DNA of 64,000 nt, taken from contig CACVBU010000732.1 in NCBI GenBank assembly GCA_902728285.1, positions 126,720 to 190,719 of the forward strand, in the 5' to 3' direction. The stretch comes from Clytia hemisphaerica (Eukaryota; Cnidaria; Hydrozoa; Leptothecata; Clytiidae). Shown piece after piece: positions 1 through 13,400 of the stretch. The notes beneath the pieces are model-generated. The model had not been told where the DNA came from. It saw nothing but the letters and a program-made list of their open reading frames with translations, and did not search any database. The position numbers and the translations under genes were made by a program. The stretch's first letter is position 1, and each line of letters begins with the position of its first letter.

Positions 1-698
1 TTTCATATTAGGGGGGCTGAAGTTTAGTGACACCGCGAGGGCCAACCATGGTTTGGCCCGGGGGGGGGGGGATTTTGAAAATTTGAACTCTAGATTGCTT
101 GAAAATGCACTCAAAGCATGCTCTTATTATAAGACAATTATGACAAATTTAAAAAGAAAAACTTTGCAAAATAACCATTTTTGAAAACATTATTGGGGTT
201 ATAGCCCCCCCTTGCCCCCCTCATGCTACGGCACTGCAGATAATATATTAGATACCAAATTGTCAGTTTTTAAGCATTGCTTAGATTAAAATATAAGACG
301 AGAAAGTGCCAACCTAAGGTCTGGTAGGCTGCTTATAATTCAATCACCAAACATAGAATGTAGCCCCCAGGTCCATCTGAAAAAATTTAGGTGACCCCTA
401 ACATGGTTAGTCCCCCCTAGCCACAGGCTAAAATCAGGTACCAATCGCTGCTCGACCTTTTAGCCCCCCCCCCTCAGGGGGGGGGGGGTTCCAGCCATGC
501 CCCCCCCGGTTGTTAAATTTTCGATTTTTTTCCAACCCCCCCCGGACGTTACGTTTATTAATTTTTGAAAAAATTCCCAGCTCCCAAAAGGAAAGTTTCT
601 TGTTTTACTCTAAAAAGCCTAAATTTAGTCTATTTTGACCCTTTTTAGGGTTTTTAAAAGTTCATTTTTCAACTCCCCCGGTAATTAGGTCCCCCCCG
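1..698. repeat. Low-complexity C/G-run region downstream of SOS
   Basis: No gene is visible. The stretch contains G runs (61-70, 481-488) and C runs (467-474), plus a loosely repeated motif of the form CCCCCCCGTTTATTT. It resembles decayed repeat sequence. Confidence 0.5.
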
Positions 699-740
699 TT
701 TATTTGATTTGAAAATTTTTTCCAACCCCCCCCGTTTATT
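699..740 (-). terminator. Possible SOS polyadenylation signals
   Basis: On the minus strand AATAAA occurs at 740-735 and again at 704-699, about 110 and 145 nt beyond the SOS stop. Both copies sit in a C-rich repeated motif, so they may simply be part of that repeat. Confidence 0.25.
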
Positions 741-848
741 TGGCACCTAAGAGTAAGGACATTTTTTGGAAAAGTCCATTAGCGCTTTTTTCGTAATCAG
801 ACAAAAATGTCTCTGACAAGTAAAAAAGCTCCATTTAAATGACAATAT

Positions 849-1478
849 TCAACGCTGTGCTGGCTTCCTTGGCGGGAGATCGGGCGGTCTAATAGGAGCG
901 CTAATCGAACTGACAGGCGCACCCTCTGAAGTCCTAGGCCCTAAGGGCGGCCGTCTCGGTGGTATACTGGGTGGAATCGGCGGTGCGGATCTCGTTCGGT
1001 CCCGAATAATTTCAGGAGCATTAGGGTTTGAAAGTCTTTGTCTAGGCGGTAGAGTAGGTGCAGGTGTAGATGGAAGTTCGTTGATTCTGTTCAAAGCTTC
1101 AAGGTCCTCCTCTTCGATCGGCGCTATGATTTGTTTATGAGACGTCCTCTTCTTCAATGGGGCGGGAGTAGGCGAGTTATTTTTCGGGGCAGGAGCTGGT
1201 TGTTGCCTAGGTAACAAAAGTGGTGGCGGTAACGGGGGCGGTTCTTCGTCTTGTGGTAGATCTTCAGAAAAAACGTCAGGTGCTTCATCCTCGTTTTCGT
1301 CTAATATTTCTTTTAAATCAAATTTTGGCGGATAGTTATCATTAGGTAGGGGCGTGGCTGGAACTTCTACACTTATCTGACTGGTGACAGATTGAGATTG
1401 TTTTTTACCATGTGTCCCATATTTCGATTGACCTGCTTTGATGCCTGGCGATTTTAATGGGATGTCGTTTGTTCGAGG
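849..1478 (-). other. SOS: SOS exon 29: proline-rich SH3-binding tail and stop codon
   Basis: The single last exon encodes 209 residues. It starts at the CAG acceptor with PRTNDIPLKSPGIK, matching the family's segment just after the CDC25 domain. It is acidic in the middle (EDEAPDVFSEDLPQDEEPP), then rich in PxxPxR sites: TLPPRQR, SIPPRRPP and DLPPRKP. These resemble the PxxPPR sites by which SOS binds Grb2/Drk SH3 domains. The TGA stop is at 851-849. The exon has higher GC than its surroundings. Confidence 0.95.
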
Positions 1479-4400
1479 CTGTAAAGAAAAAAAGAAATAT
1501 TGGTAAAACAAACGTTCGACTTCTTTAAGGGATACTTAGACTACACAATATATTGACGAACAATATTTGACTTTATGATTCGCGGGCCGTAATGCACGAA
1601 TTAAGCAACTGGTACTCTATTTTCTTTCTGCATACAATCCTCCTATATTGTTGGAATATTGCAAATGGAGGTGTGACAATAATATTGTGAAAATCTTTTC
1701 AATATATTGACGGCACTCGGCAATATATCGTTTATATTGCCTAACAATATGTTGTGTAGTGTACATATGTAGCCCTTTACGAATCGTCAGCTTTCTGCCT
1801 TCTTAAAGGCCAGTCTCCACTTGCGCGTGCTTTCATCGCATTCTTTCGAGCAATGCTTCTCTACGCTATTGGTCAAAAGAAAAATGATGCAATTCCATTG
1901 GCGCGACCTGACGTAACGGTTGAAAAAGTTGAAATGTGCATAACTTTTTTTCGAGCGCGCGCTAAATCTTAATGACGTAATCTTTTTTCCAAGCAAAAAG
2001 GATTGAAGCCAAAAGATGCGATCGCAGCGCGCGCAAGTGGAGACCGGCCCTAAATCGCAAACAATTTAACTTTTGATTCAATGCAAATGTAATGTTTTGA
2101 CGTAAGTGCAAAGGCTTCTTTCTATTTATAACAAAATCATTTAATGTCTCAAGGGACATAATCACCACGGTAATTGTTTGAATACGAGGCAAGTGATGTG
2201 GTGCAAAGGCTTCTTTCCATCTTTGAAAGTGTGAATTTAATTGAATGAAGCAAAGATGTGAATTCACCAGGGGGGTTTCATAAGTAGGAATTCACCAGGG
2301 GGATTTCATAGGTAGGAATTTACCTGGGGGAAATTTTCTAGACACCTAGCAAAACATGCATGACTTCAAGGGGTAAAAATTTGCTTTCACAAAATTCGAA
2401 ACTTACAAATGCGGGAAGTTTCTTGGCGTGTCTTGGTTCAACTTCTAACGAACGTTCAAAAAGATAATTGTTCATGTCATTTGTTTCTCGACCCTGGAAT
2501 GGATCCAGATTCTCTAAGAAATTGCGTATGTCTTCGTCCACTGCTAAATTGTATGGCATATTTTGATATTTTTGAATATCACCAATCGCCTCGGCAACCA
2601 TGCGTCTGTAAGAAAAAGAGTTGAGAAATTATATTTGTACCGAAAAAAATTAAGCGTGAGAAAGAACATAATCTAAACAAGCTAGATGCTGAATGGACCT
2701 ACCTGATGATGAAAGATAGATAGCAATGCGAGGAGAAAAATGAAAAAAATCAGTCAGAAAATATAGCGTTTAGCGAAAATGCATAACGCAAACAATTCAT
2801 CATTGATTGTTGATGGGGGGAGAGGGAAGGGTTGTAGGGAAAAAATAAATAGAAAGTTCTGGTCGCAAAAATCAGTTGTATTGACAATTGAATCATGCTT
2901 GATGGTGAGCATTGTTATCAATAATGTTTTTGTGTGAAAAAAATTGGAAACATAAGGAAAAAATCCAATGAAAATCTGCAAAAACGGCGATTTCCGGCAT
3001 TTTCCACCGGAAGAAATTTTTCTCAAAAATCGAACTCGGCCATGTTTTGAGCATTGCAAATACGCATCTCTCTGCAAAATATCAGAAAAAACAAAAGATG
3101 AAAATTCGAGGAAATGTCAAAAAACCGGTTTTTCCGGCATATTCCCGGCATTTTCGGCCGGAAAAAAATGTTTTTCGAAAATCGAACTCCGTCACATTTT
3201 AGGTATTGTTATTTTGCATCAGTGTGAAAAATTTCATAAAAAAATATAAAGTACAGCTCGAGAAATTCAAGAAATACTGTCTTTCCAGTGAAAATAGGTT
3301 GTTCCGGAGATTTTTAAATAGTTCCGGCTTCAAAATTCAATTTTATTGAAAATTGAAACATGCTTGATGGTGGGCATTGCTATTAATAATGTGTTTGAAT
3401 GAAAAAACAACCATTTAAGAGGAAAAAGCCCAATGAAAACCCAGAAAACGGCGTTTTCCGGCATATTTCAGGCATTTCCGCCGGAAAAATTTTTTTCTCA
3501 AAAATCGGACTCGGCCATGTTTTGGGCATTGTTAATACGCATCTTTGTGCAAAAAATCAGAAAAAACTAAAGATAAAATCTCGAGAAAATGCCAAAAAAC
3601 CAGTATTTCTGGCATATTTCCGGCTTTTTCGGCCGGAAAAAAATGTTTTTCGAAAATCGGGCTTCGTCACATTTTAGGTATTATCATTTTGCATCAGTGT
3701 GCAAAATTTCATAAAAAAATGTAAAATACAGCTCGAGAAAATCAAGAAATACCGTTTTTCCGGCAAAAATGGGCTGCTCCGGCGATTTTTAGAAAGTTCC
3801 GGCTTCAAAACTCAGTTCTATTGACGATTGAACCATGCTTCATGGTGGGCATTGCTATTAATAATGTTTTTGTGTGAAAAAACAACGAAATATAAGGAAA
3901 AAGTCCGATGAAAATCTGCAAAAATGGCGATTTCCGGCATATTTCCGGCATTTTCGACCGGAAAAGATTTTTTCTCAAAAATCGGACTCGGCCAAGTTTT
4001 GGGCATTGCTAATACGCATCTTTTTGAAAAAAATCAGAAAAAACTAATGATGAAATCTTGAGAAAATGCCAAAAAACCGGTTTTTCCGGCATATTTCCGG
4101 CATTTTCGGCCGGAAATGAATTTTTTTCGAAAATCAGGCTCCGTCACATTTTGGGCATTACCATTTTGCATCATTGTTCCAAAAATCAAAAAAAACTAAT
4201 GAGCCAATCCTGAGAAAAGCTGGTAACAGACGGACGGACGGACGGACGAACGAACGAACGAACGAACGAACGGACATGGGTTAATTCATAGGACCTCCAC
4301 CGGGGCACCCGGAGGTAGGTCCAAAAAAAAGTTTTTTTGGATTTTTTAATTTGGTGGAAATTTAAAATTTAATGAACATTCTTGATTTGGTAGGTTTTGG

Positions 4401-7400
4401 ATAAATTCACCAGACTGCTTCTTTGATATTTTTTTGTCATCATCTAAATCGCATTTAGAGTTTCACCAAAACTAGCCAAAACAGGAGCAATCGGCCACCA
4501 TAAAAAGCCACCGTAGGGTAAGTACTGACCTTTATATAACCCTGGACCAAGCATATCTGCCATCTTTGATTGGAGTTTTTTTAGAATTGGTACCCAAGGA
4601 GAAGCCATTGCAATGCTAAAAATTAACGTCTAACGCCGCTACATCATCAAAAGAATTTGAGGATAAGTATAGACCTAGCGCTCTCGATGCATTTACACCG
4701 CTATCGAGTAGTGCCGACATTAGGGTACCAATTTTCAGAAAACTCCGATCAAAGATTTTGCTTGGCTGGGATTGAGAAGCTTGGTCCAGGGTATATAAAG
4801 GTCAGCGAGGGTAAGCCAGGAAATACACTATTAAACAGACCTATATAGGAAGTATATGTAGAGGTCGGCGAAACAGACTACTAATTTAAGCATGACTTGT
4901 GGTATACATTCACTCAGCATCTGTATAAGGCTATCACTGTGTCTCACTAATATCCTTCTAATTGGTAGTGTTACTAGGTTTCGATCACAGACTTGCACCA
5001 CAATGGACTGTGTTCAAATCCCAAACACACTAGAATGTTAGAAAAATATGGTGATAGACTCTCTACCTTCACTCATATATCATTCTCTCTCAATCCGGCT
5101 GAATCGAAGTATCGATTCATCTCAAACGAGCTTAGTAATGCTCAAATTGCATATGTAGAACGATAAACTCGGTATACATGACTTGTGACTTGAGCCTACC
5201 TTTTACTGAAGTTGATTAGGTTATCTGTATTTGTGAGAAAATCGGGATTCCCTTCTTCGCTTAGTAGAATATTCCTCAAGTACACACCTAGAATTGAAAA
5301 ATGACGGAACGTTAGAAAACCTTTTAGAATAATCAGTGGTAAAGGACTAAATGTCTGGATATCCAGGGGGTACAGGACAAAATGTCTGGATATCCAGGGG
5401 GTACAGGACAAAATGTCTGGATATCCAGGGGGTACAGGACAAAATGTCTGGATATCCAGGGGGTACAGGACAAAATGTCTGGATATCCAGGGGGTACAGG
5501 ACAAAATGTCTGGATATCCAGGGGATACAGGACAAAATGCATGGCTTTCCTCAAGCTATCTACCCGCGTGGACATCCAGGATAACCAGTTGGGTCTTTAT
5601 TTTTAAGCCAGGTATCTAGGAGGCTTTGGAACTCGAAAAATTGATACCCTCAACAGGGGGGGGGGGTACGGTAAATTTCTTGTTCATTTTTTTTCGCTTT
5701 AAAAGCTAAGAGCACTGATCAAAGCAGAGTTGTACTAATTTTCTGAACAAAGCTTTTATAAAAGTGGAACCCTAATGGTAGCAATTTTCGATGTGAGTTA
5801 ATTTGTAATTCAATGAAATTTTCCATTAAATATTTTTTTTCATTAACATTGAGTAGTGCTACCATTAGGGTAACCATTTAAAAAAAACTCCGATCAAAGA
5901 AACCATTGAGAAACTGTTTCCAGGGTAAATATGAGATCAATGGTAAAAGTGTTAATAATAGGTATTATGATTATTATTATTATCAATAAAAGGTTCCTCA
6001 CCTAAGAATGGTATACAAGGTGGATTTATCGACCGCAATTTTTCATTATATTTGATGTACTGCCGGTCGAAGAATCCTTTGACATATTCAATAGCTTGGT
6101 GACGAGCTGGCGACTTCTTTTGAAACTCCTAAAATGTTATGAGAAGATTAGATTTCGTTAAAGTTAAAATGTGCTCTGAACAGAAAACATAGGAAGAGAA
6201 AAATAAACGCTCACTGAAGGCTAGTTTACGGAATCAGTTTGACACTTTTTCTCGTGAAAATTCGTCCGTTAATTGGCCATTCCATTAAATTTCCATACAG
6301 GTGGGAAGACGAACCTTTTCAAGCCGAAAAAAATTCTTGGAAATGTGTGGATACCCCCTGGAAAATGGTAAGCTTTGCAAACAGAACACTTGGAGAATTT
6401 CTCTTTCATACCTTAAAGTGACGGTGGACAAAAGTAAAAATACTAATTTAGATCCCCCTGCTCCCTATATGGATATAAAATGGAATGGCTCAATAGATTT
6501 CTAGAGCATTCACTTCATACAAAGTGGCCATCAGTCTTCAGATTTGATGAATAAAAAGGTCAGTAATCAATGTCTCCAAAACCAAAACTACCTCCTTGAT
6601 GATCTTCATTCGGTGAACAGGCGACGAATCGAGAAAACCGATGATTTCAGAAATTCCATTGAAGTTATTCAACTCGATGAAAACCTAGAATTGTACGAAA
6701 ATACAAAATACCTTTTATTTCTTTTTCAAGTACGAAAAAGATACAGCGAAAAGTGACCGGTCGATAACCTGCCTCAGCGGTTGGTCCATCAAGGTCGAAA
6801 TACAACGAAGATTTTTTCATTATCGGCCCTTTCATAAAAGACTTTAATGGCTTTTCCAGAAAAAAACCGTATACCCGCTGATGAGGAGGTCCATTTTCGT
6901 TCTAAGGTTTGATATGTGGTGGATATAAAAAAATTTGTCAAAAATAACTGGAATTCCATGAGACTAGCTTTTTCAATCCTATTAGAATTCAGAATTCCAG
7001 AGGGCTTTCGAACCTAAAATTACCAGGAATTCCAGGGGGTCATAGCATTCCCAGCAACAAAGGGTTGGACCTCCTCAACAGGGGGTATACAGTTTTTTTC
7101 TGGAAAGGCCCAATTCGCCACGACTCAATTTTGAGCTTAAGCCGTTGATCTGGCTCAGACTTGAAAATAACGTCAGACAGGACTGGAGTAAAAGAGCAAA
7201 TATAATGGAAACTAAGAGAAAGAGACTTCAATGTCAAGTGCCATTTCTAAGAGCTCGGGAATTTAAAAGGTTTAAAAATAGTTTCCCTGAAAAAGTAAAT
7301 TTCCAACAAAAAACCTTACCATTAATAAGTCAATGATCCGATTGTAGATGGCTAATCGTTCTTCAAAGTTTTGTGCTTCACACAAATTCGTTTCATACCA

Positions 7401-10400
7401 ATACGTCAGCAAGTTGGATAATCTCATCATTTTCAAAGCGTTCGGTGAAAGCTTTTCTTTGTCATTCTTTTGCCACACTGAACCAACAAGCTCGGAAGGA
7501 CGAATGGAACTATTGAACAATGAAAGAAAGAACAATGTTAAATGGTTCAAAAATTAAATTCTTTTTTTATAAGAACATCTAAAATTTTTGAAGTCTTCGG
7601 ATATTCTTAACTTTTTGAGTTTTAAGCTTAGAAATGTTCTTAACATGTTCTTATCTTCACCATTTTTTGAGTATTTTTGTTCATTTTCCTAAGAAATCGG
7701 GTGTTTAAGAGCCCCCAAAGCTTAAAATGTTCTTAACTTTTTCTTAAGATTTTGGCCATCGAAGCCTTATGTTCTTATATAGTTTGTTCTTATAAAAAAA
7801 ACGTGTGTGAGGAGAAGAAGATCTTCTTCTGTTAGACAGAGTTAAAGCCACTGATCTCCTCAAAAGCCCGGACTATGTTATAACCTAATTAAGCAAAATT
7901 TTTGGAAAGGTGGTACCCGATCTTTGCGGGTGGATTAATTATAAAGTCAGGAAGGGTAACAATCAGGGTGCCTTAAACTCTCCGATTAAAGATTCTGGTT
8001 AGCTAGGATTGAAAGGTTTAGAGAAGCTCAGTGGCTGGAACGTATCACAGTTTTCGTCAGGTATGAAGACCAAATTTTTGGAAGATTTCATTAATCGAGG
8101 ATGTATAGTTTACTTACCGAAAGATTTCAGATTGCATTAGAGTAATTTGTCTTCCAATTTCTAGAGGATGTAGCTGTAATGAAGCAGAAAGAACGCGTCA
8201 GTATGTACACGAACAAAAATTTCCCGGTCCAGTCCCAAGCTCTTTCCATGATACGTTCGACTGATACAGTTGAGTCTCTATAACTCGAGCGCGTACGGGG
8301 AACTGTTGAGGAAATTTCCAGTTACGGAGTAGGGTTTATAAGACAATGTTAAATGATTGTACGAGAAAACCTGTTTGTGTAAGGGAGACATTCGCGAGTT
8401 GTAGAGGTTTGAACTAAAAATACTCAATGTGTACGTAGAAAATTGAGGACAAAGATCATGGATCTCTAAGAAAAGGATGTATACAATGGTGGATGGTGCT
8501 GGTTGCTGTTGACACCACAATGCGTGGTGATAACAAACTTTTTCATTGGACACATTGTATACATGCTTGCTATCTGAACCTTCAGAAGTTCTTGACTTTT
8601 TGAGTTTTAAGCCTAAAATATTCTTAACTTTGTACCTTCAGTAATGTGAATTCAGCAGGGTCTTTGGTGAGATGCCACTCAATGGGCGGTGGTGGTTCAT
8701 TGAATGTGTACGTCTCTGGTCCTAACGATAACGCCTCCAACTGCAAATGTAAAGAAATGCGAGAAAATGGGTTATAATGTAATTGATTTCGTTTGCCGAA
8801 AAAATTGTATAAAGCCGCTTATGGCGGTCATAGGGCGTCTCTAAGGGCGTCAGCTTATCATCATATCACGTGCGCAATAAAAATCCATTGAAATTTACCA
8901 AAAATAAAATCTGATTTGGAAAGAAGAAAATTTGCTTTAAATACATATTCTATTTATTAAACTCGATCACAAGTTCTTTGAGATTTGGTATACTTTGAAA
9001 ACCGGGATATGAAAAAAATGCTTGCAAATTTCTAAGAATTACTAAATTACAGTTGACTCTCTCTAATTCGATCCTCAAAGAGACCAGGCATTTACTTCGA
9101 ATTAAAGAATAATTCGAGTTGAAGAGAGTATTTTATACTAATTTCTAACTGAGGGGACCAATATTGCAGTTCGAATTATAGAAAGATTAATAGAATAATA
9201 TAGGTTCAAATTAGAGAGCGATAGTTGACTTTAAACGACGGAGATGTATTTGATACACAGGTATTCAATATATTTGAAAGTTGATATAAAAACCTTACCC
9301 TTTTATTCGTTAATTTTTGTATGTTTTCTACCCATTTTTTAGCGGCCCGCGTTTTTTCGATTCGTTTGAGGAACTTATTGAGCTGCCGAATCAGAACATC
9401 TTCACGAGTGAAATCATAGAAGTGGTGATCCACCCAACGCCGTAACACGTTCAGAACTCTAATGAAAGGAAAAGAAATAATTTTGAATATCGTAAAAACA
9501 GCAGTTGATAGCGACAAGTTATCAAAATGGTCATTCTCTACCGAGCTGGCACACAGCGCCCTTTCAACGTTTATCTAATGTTCTCAACGTTCATTTAACG
9601 TTATATGAACGCTGAAACAACGTTTTGTGCCAGCTGGGTACGGAAATTATGCCTTAAAGGAAATTTAACAAATGGGGGGGGGTTCAATGGTACTTTTGTT
9701 TTGCTATGATAATGAAGAGTGAGAGATGGACAAAATGGTTTTCTGATTCAACTTCAATAGCCCATTTTAGATACAAAGGGTAAAGTCATTGAATGGAGTC
9801 GAGAGTGAAGGTTTGATTAAAGAGAATTTTCAAGAATTGAAATTACAAAAGTTGATCCTTACCTGACTTGTATGGGGTGCATGTATTCTTTCTTGAAGCG
9901 TTTCATTTCGTCGCGCGTCAAAGATTGTTGATTGGGATCTGAACCCAGGTTATCTTCCACCACGGCTGGTTCAGGAATATCATAGCGCTTGATGAGTAGG
10001 TCGAGGAGTTCGGCGGGCGTGGTGAAAGAACGGAATGTTGTCAAGAACACACGAATGAACGTGGGATCTAAAACGTGAAATGAGAATAGAGGTACCGTAC
10101 TTACCCATAACAATCGAAAAGTTTCGCTGAAACTAAAAATTATGATGTAATTGATCTAAGTTATCAAATCAGTGCTCGGAAAAAGCCTTTGATTGTTGAG
10201 GAAATTTTTGGATTGTTATGGGTAAGCAAGGTATCGCTTGTGGACCAGAACAGACTTGTGATTATTGAATTTAAAAGATAACATTTTCAAAATTTTCAAC
10301 AGCAAATAAAGGGAGCGTAGAGTAGCTAAGAAATTTGAAAACAAACTGTAGGCAGCGTAGAAACCAGACACAAACACACTGAAGTGCGTAGAAACCAGAC

Positions 10401-13400
10401 ACAAACACACTGAAGCAGCGTAGAAACCAGACACAAACACACTGAAGTCCTGAACGACAAATATCTTTCAAAGAAAAAAAAAAGTAAAGCCTCCTACCTC
10501 CATATTTGTGGTATGTCAGACGTTCAACCAATTTATACAGTGTGCCTCCACGAATAACAGGTGCTCCAGTGTCGTCCTAAACATTACAAAATGTTTCAAG
10601 AAATTCTCAATATCATTGGCAGCAGTAAGTGCCCCATAAATTAAGTTTCGATGTTAACATTTTACAGCTTTTCTCTTTTCTTTTTTTTTGACTGCAGAAT
10701 ATATTGAATAAGCACTATCAACGCTTGCAAATTTTCATTTTATTACAAATTTTTAAAAATATTTCGCATAATATAATAAGCCATTTTCAGATTTCTCATG
10801 AAGCTAAGTTTTCCAATATCTGCGAAATTTAAATTACACGAAATTTTATCCCCTTGAATCAGTCCTTCTTTGAAGCCGTGGGATGTTTTTAACTTTTTAA
10901 GTTTTGAGCCATTTTCGCCATTTTATGAGTAATTCTGACCGTTCCCTAAAAAATCGTGTGTTTTAGAGCTCCAAAAGCCTTAAAAATGCTCTAAACTTTT
11001 TCTTAATGTTTTGGCCATCGAAGCTTTCTTATATAGGTTGTTCTTGTAAAAAAAAAACATTGAAAAGCAAGTTTCATACCTCAGATTGTTCTTCGAAAAT
11101 AATGTTATCGTCCGCATCCTCTTCCGCATAGCTATGAAAAACCGGAAAGAGTTACCGAAAGTCAACTTTCGAATAAAGGCCTTAGAAAAAATCTTTTTCT
11201 GCCTTAAAGTAAAGGCCTTAGAAAAAATCTTTTTCTGCCTTAAAGTGAGGGTGGACGAACTAAAATCAGTTGTTTAAACCCCTGGAAAATAGAAAAACTT
11301 TTTACCCCGAGGAAAAATAAACAAACACAATGCATATTGGACCTAACTATTGATAAATATGGAATGGAAATAGAAAAGGAAGTAAAAAATCGGACTCAAC
11401 CATGTTTTGGACATTGCTAATACGCATCTTTGTGCAAAAAAATCAGAAAAAAACTAATCATGAAATCTCGAGAAAATGCTTAGAAAATGCTGTTAATAGG
11501 AAGTTGGTTGCATTTGGTCGCAACCAGCCAGCCGTGTTTCTGAGTTCAAAAAACGTTTCAAGTCAAACTGGCTTTGGAGTTTTCAGAGGTTAAAATAGAA
11601 AATGGATAAACAATACACATACATGTAAACGGAAGGATCAGGAAGTTTCAGTTGTATGCTTTGTTCCTCTTCTTGTAAGATCACATCAAGCATTCGATCC
11701 AGTGTTCTGAAGGTGGAATGAAAATAAAAATATTTTTAAAACATAGAAATAAATCACCTCTCAAAGTCATATTTGTTTGAGGGTATCAGAGACTAAACAA
11801 TTGTAAAGGATAAATTTTCAAGAAAAGGATTAAAAATCTGCCTGAATCAAAGTAATATAAGAAATTCGCCAGTGAATCTTATTTTTGCTGGCCATTGATA
11901 ACAAAGAGTACTGGAAAGAATACTCTAAACGTAGCATGCTTTTTTATAGGAAAAACTTTAGGCTTTTTAAGACAAAAATGTCTGCTGATTTGTCGTCTTT
12001 CGGTCAGATAACCCCAATAAGGGCCGACATGAAAAGGGGCCGATAGCAGGGTATTCAGGTAAAGCAAGCCCGGAATTTTTGTTGACCTCAAAAGACACTT
12101 CGGTTTGGTTTGATTACGTCAAAGAGTGTACTTAGATACAGTGAATTTGTTTTTAATCAACAAAGATTGTTTTTAGGTGTTCGAACACACATTAAACTAA
12201 CATCCCCCATGAGCCTACGGTCCTACACACAACCTACACCTCTGCTCAAACAAATAAATTTGAACATTTTGTGCCAGATTTGTAATTTGATTTCGTGCTT
12301 TTCAAACAAAAATTTTGCCTACGTTAAAAAAATTCAAGGCTTACTCATCACACGAAATTTTAAACAAAGCTTGTATAGGACTAAGCACTGATTTAGAGAC
12401 ATAATCCTCAAAAAAAAAAGAAGATATCAGGCTTATAGCACATTTACTTCAGATAATTTTTACGTGTTGACCCGCGACAGCCCAAATTGGCTTAACTTAA
12501 AAAAAAACATCCAAATTATACACTTGAAATAAATGTGACCACTAAACTAATACCCATAAGTTCCACTCTTATGAATTCAACTTCATTCAGTTCAGCAAAA
12601 GATATGCAAGAATGGATAAATCTTCAGCAAAGCTGCAATAAAAATGAAATTCACTGAAAAATTCAGTTTCGTTTGAAAGTCCATACTTTTCTAACAACAT
12701 TACGTTTTTTGTGAGAACGATGCCAGATGTTTGTTTATGTATATAATTTGCAATTTTTTTGTAGATAAAATTTATGATAACAGAATCGCCGAACTAAACA
12801 AGAAATCGGGTCAAGACAATAACAATTCGAAACAGCCGTGATTTTCAAATAATTTTCAGTTCGAGAGACTTTTTTTGGCAGTTAAACTTCTTCAGATACA
12901 CGTTTTTTATAAGAACAAACTATATAAGAACATAAAGCTTTAATGGCCAAAATGTTAAGAACAAGTTAAGAGCATTTTAAAGGCTTTGCGAACTCAAAAA
13001 CACCCGATTTCTTAGGAAAATAGGTAAAAAAGCTGAAAAGTGGTTAAATTACACTCACTAAATTGAATCTCTCTCTAATTGGAAGAAAACCTTAGGCTCC
13101 TTAAAGATCTTATTAGAAAGAGTCAAATGTATAATAAACGAAAATCCCTCCTGTATTGTCAGTGATTTGGTGATGAACTTACATGGAAACAATGTTGGTC
13201 AAAACAGATTTCTCTTCTCGCTTGTCACCATCTTCTTTGGCTCCATTTACACGGTAACTATGCTTTAATTGAAATTTCAACATATCTACAGCTTTCATTC
13301 CGCGTGAAATCAGGGCCTTGGGACCCAAGTCAGTAGTTCCCTTTGGTTTATATGTCAAATTTTAAGAATTTTCTGAAACTAAAGTGATGATTCTTTATCG

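Larger units (their letters stand above)
2407..8740 (-). other. SOS: SOS exons 22-28: CDC25 catalytic Ras-GEF domain
   Basis: These exons encode residues about 734-1019. Landmarks in order: [129 protein letters not shown] and YLFERSLEVEPR. These include the helical hairpin region that opens the Ras switch and the structural NPP-CIPF-G-YL strand. Exons are 8740-8636, 8173-8118, 7509-7320, 6684-6592, 6128-6002, 5287-5200 and 2605-2407. No key element is missing, so the enzyme should be active. Confidence 0.95.
9299..11706 (-). other. SOS: SOS exons 17-21: helical linker and Ras exchanger motif (REM)
   Basis: These exons encode residues about 540-733. Exon 17 (TLDRMLDVILQEEEQ...) is the PH-REM linker, followed by the acidic NIIFEEQSE segment and VIRGGTLYKLVERLTYHKYG, DPTFIRVFLTTFRSF, RYDIPEPAV and [30 protein letters not shown]. 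This is the REM domain that carries part of the allosteric Ras-GTP site in SOS. Exons are 11706-11623, 11131-11080, 10576-10498, 10067-9863 and 9458-9299. Confidence 0.94.

Noticed and set aside
1787-2267. Minus-strand frames of 69 and 101 codons
   Set aside because: They span a MITE with clear inverted ends and have no splice context or domain.
5196-5619. Several overlapping open frames of 60-100 codons on both strands with repeated peptides
   Set aside because: They are read-through of the 31-bp tandem repeat; only 5200-5287 on the minus strand is a real exon (SOS exon 27).
6544-6756. Plus-strand 70-codon frame
   Set aside because: Antisense of SOS exon 25 (6592-6684).
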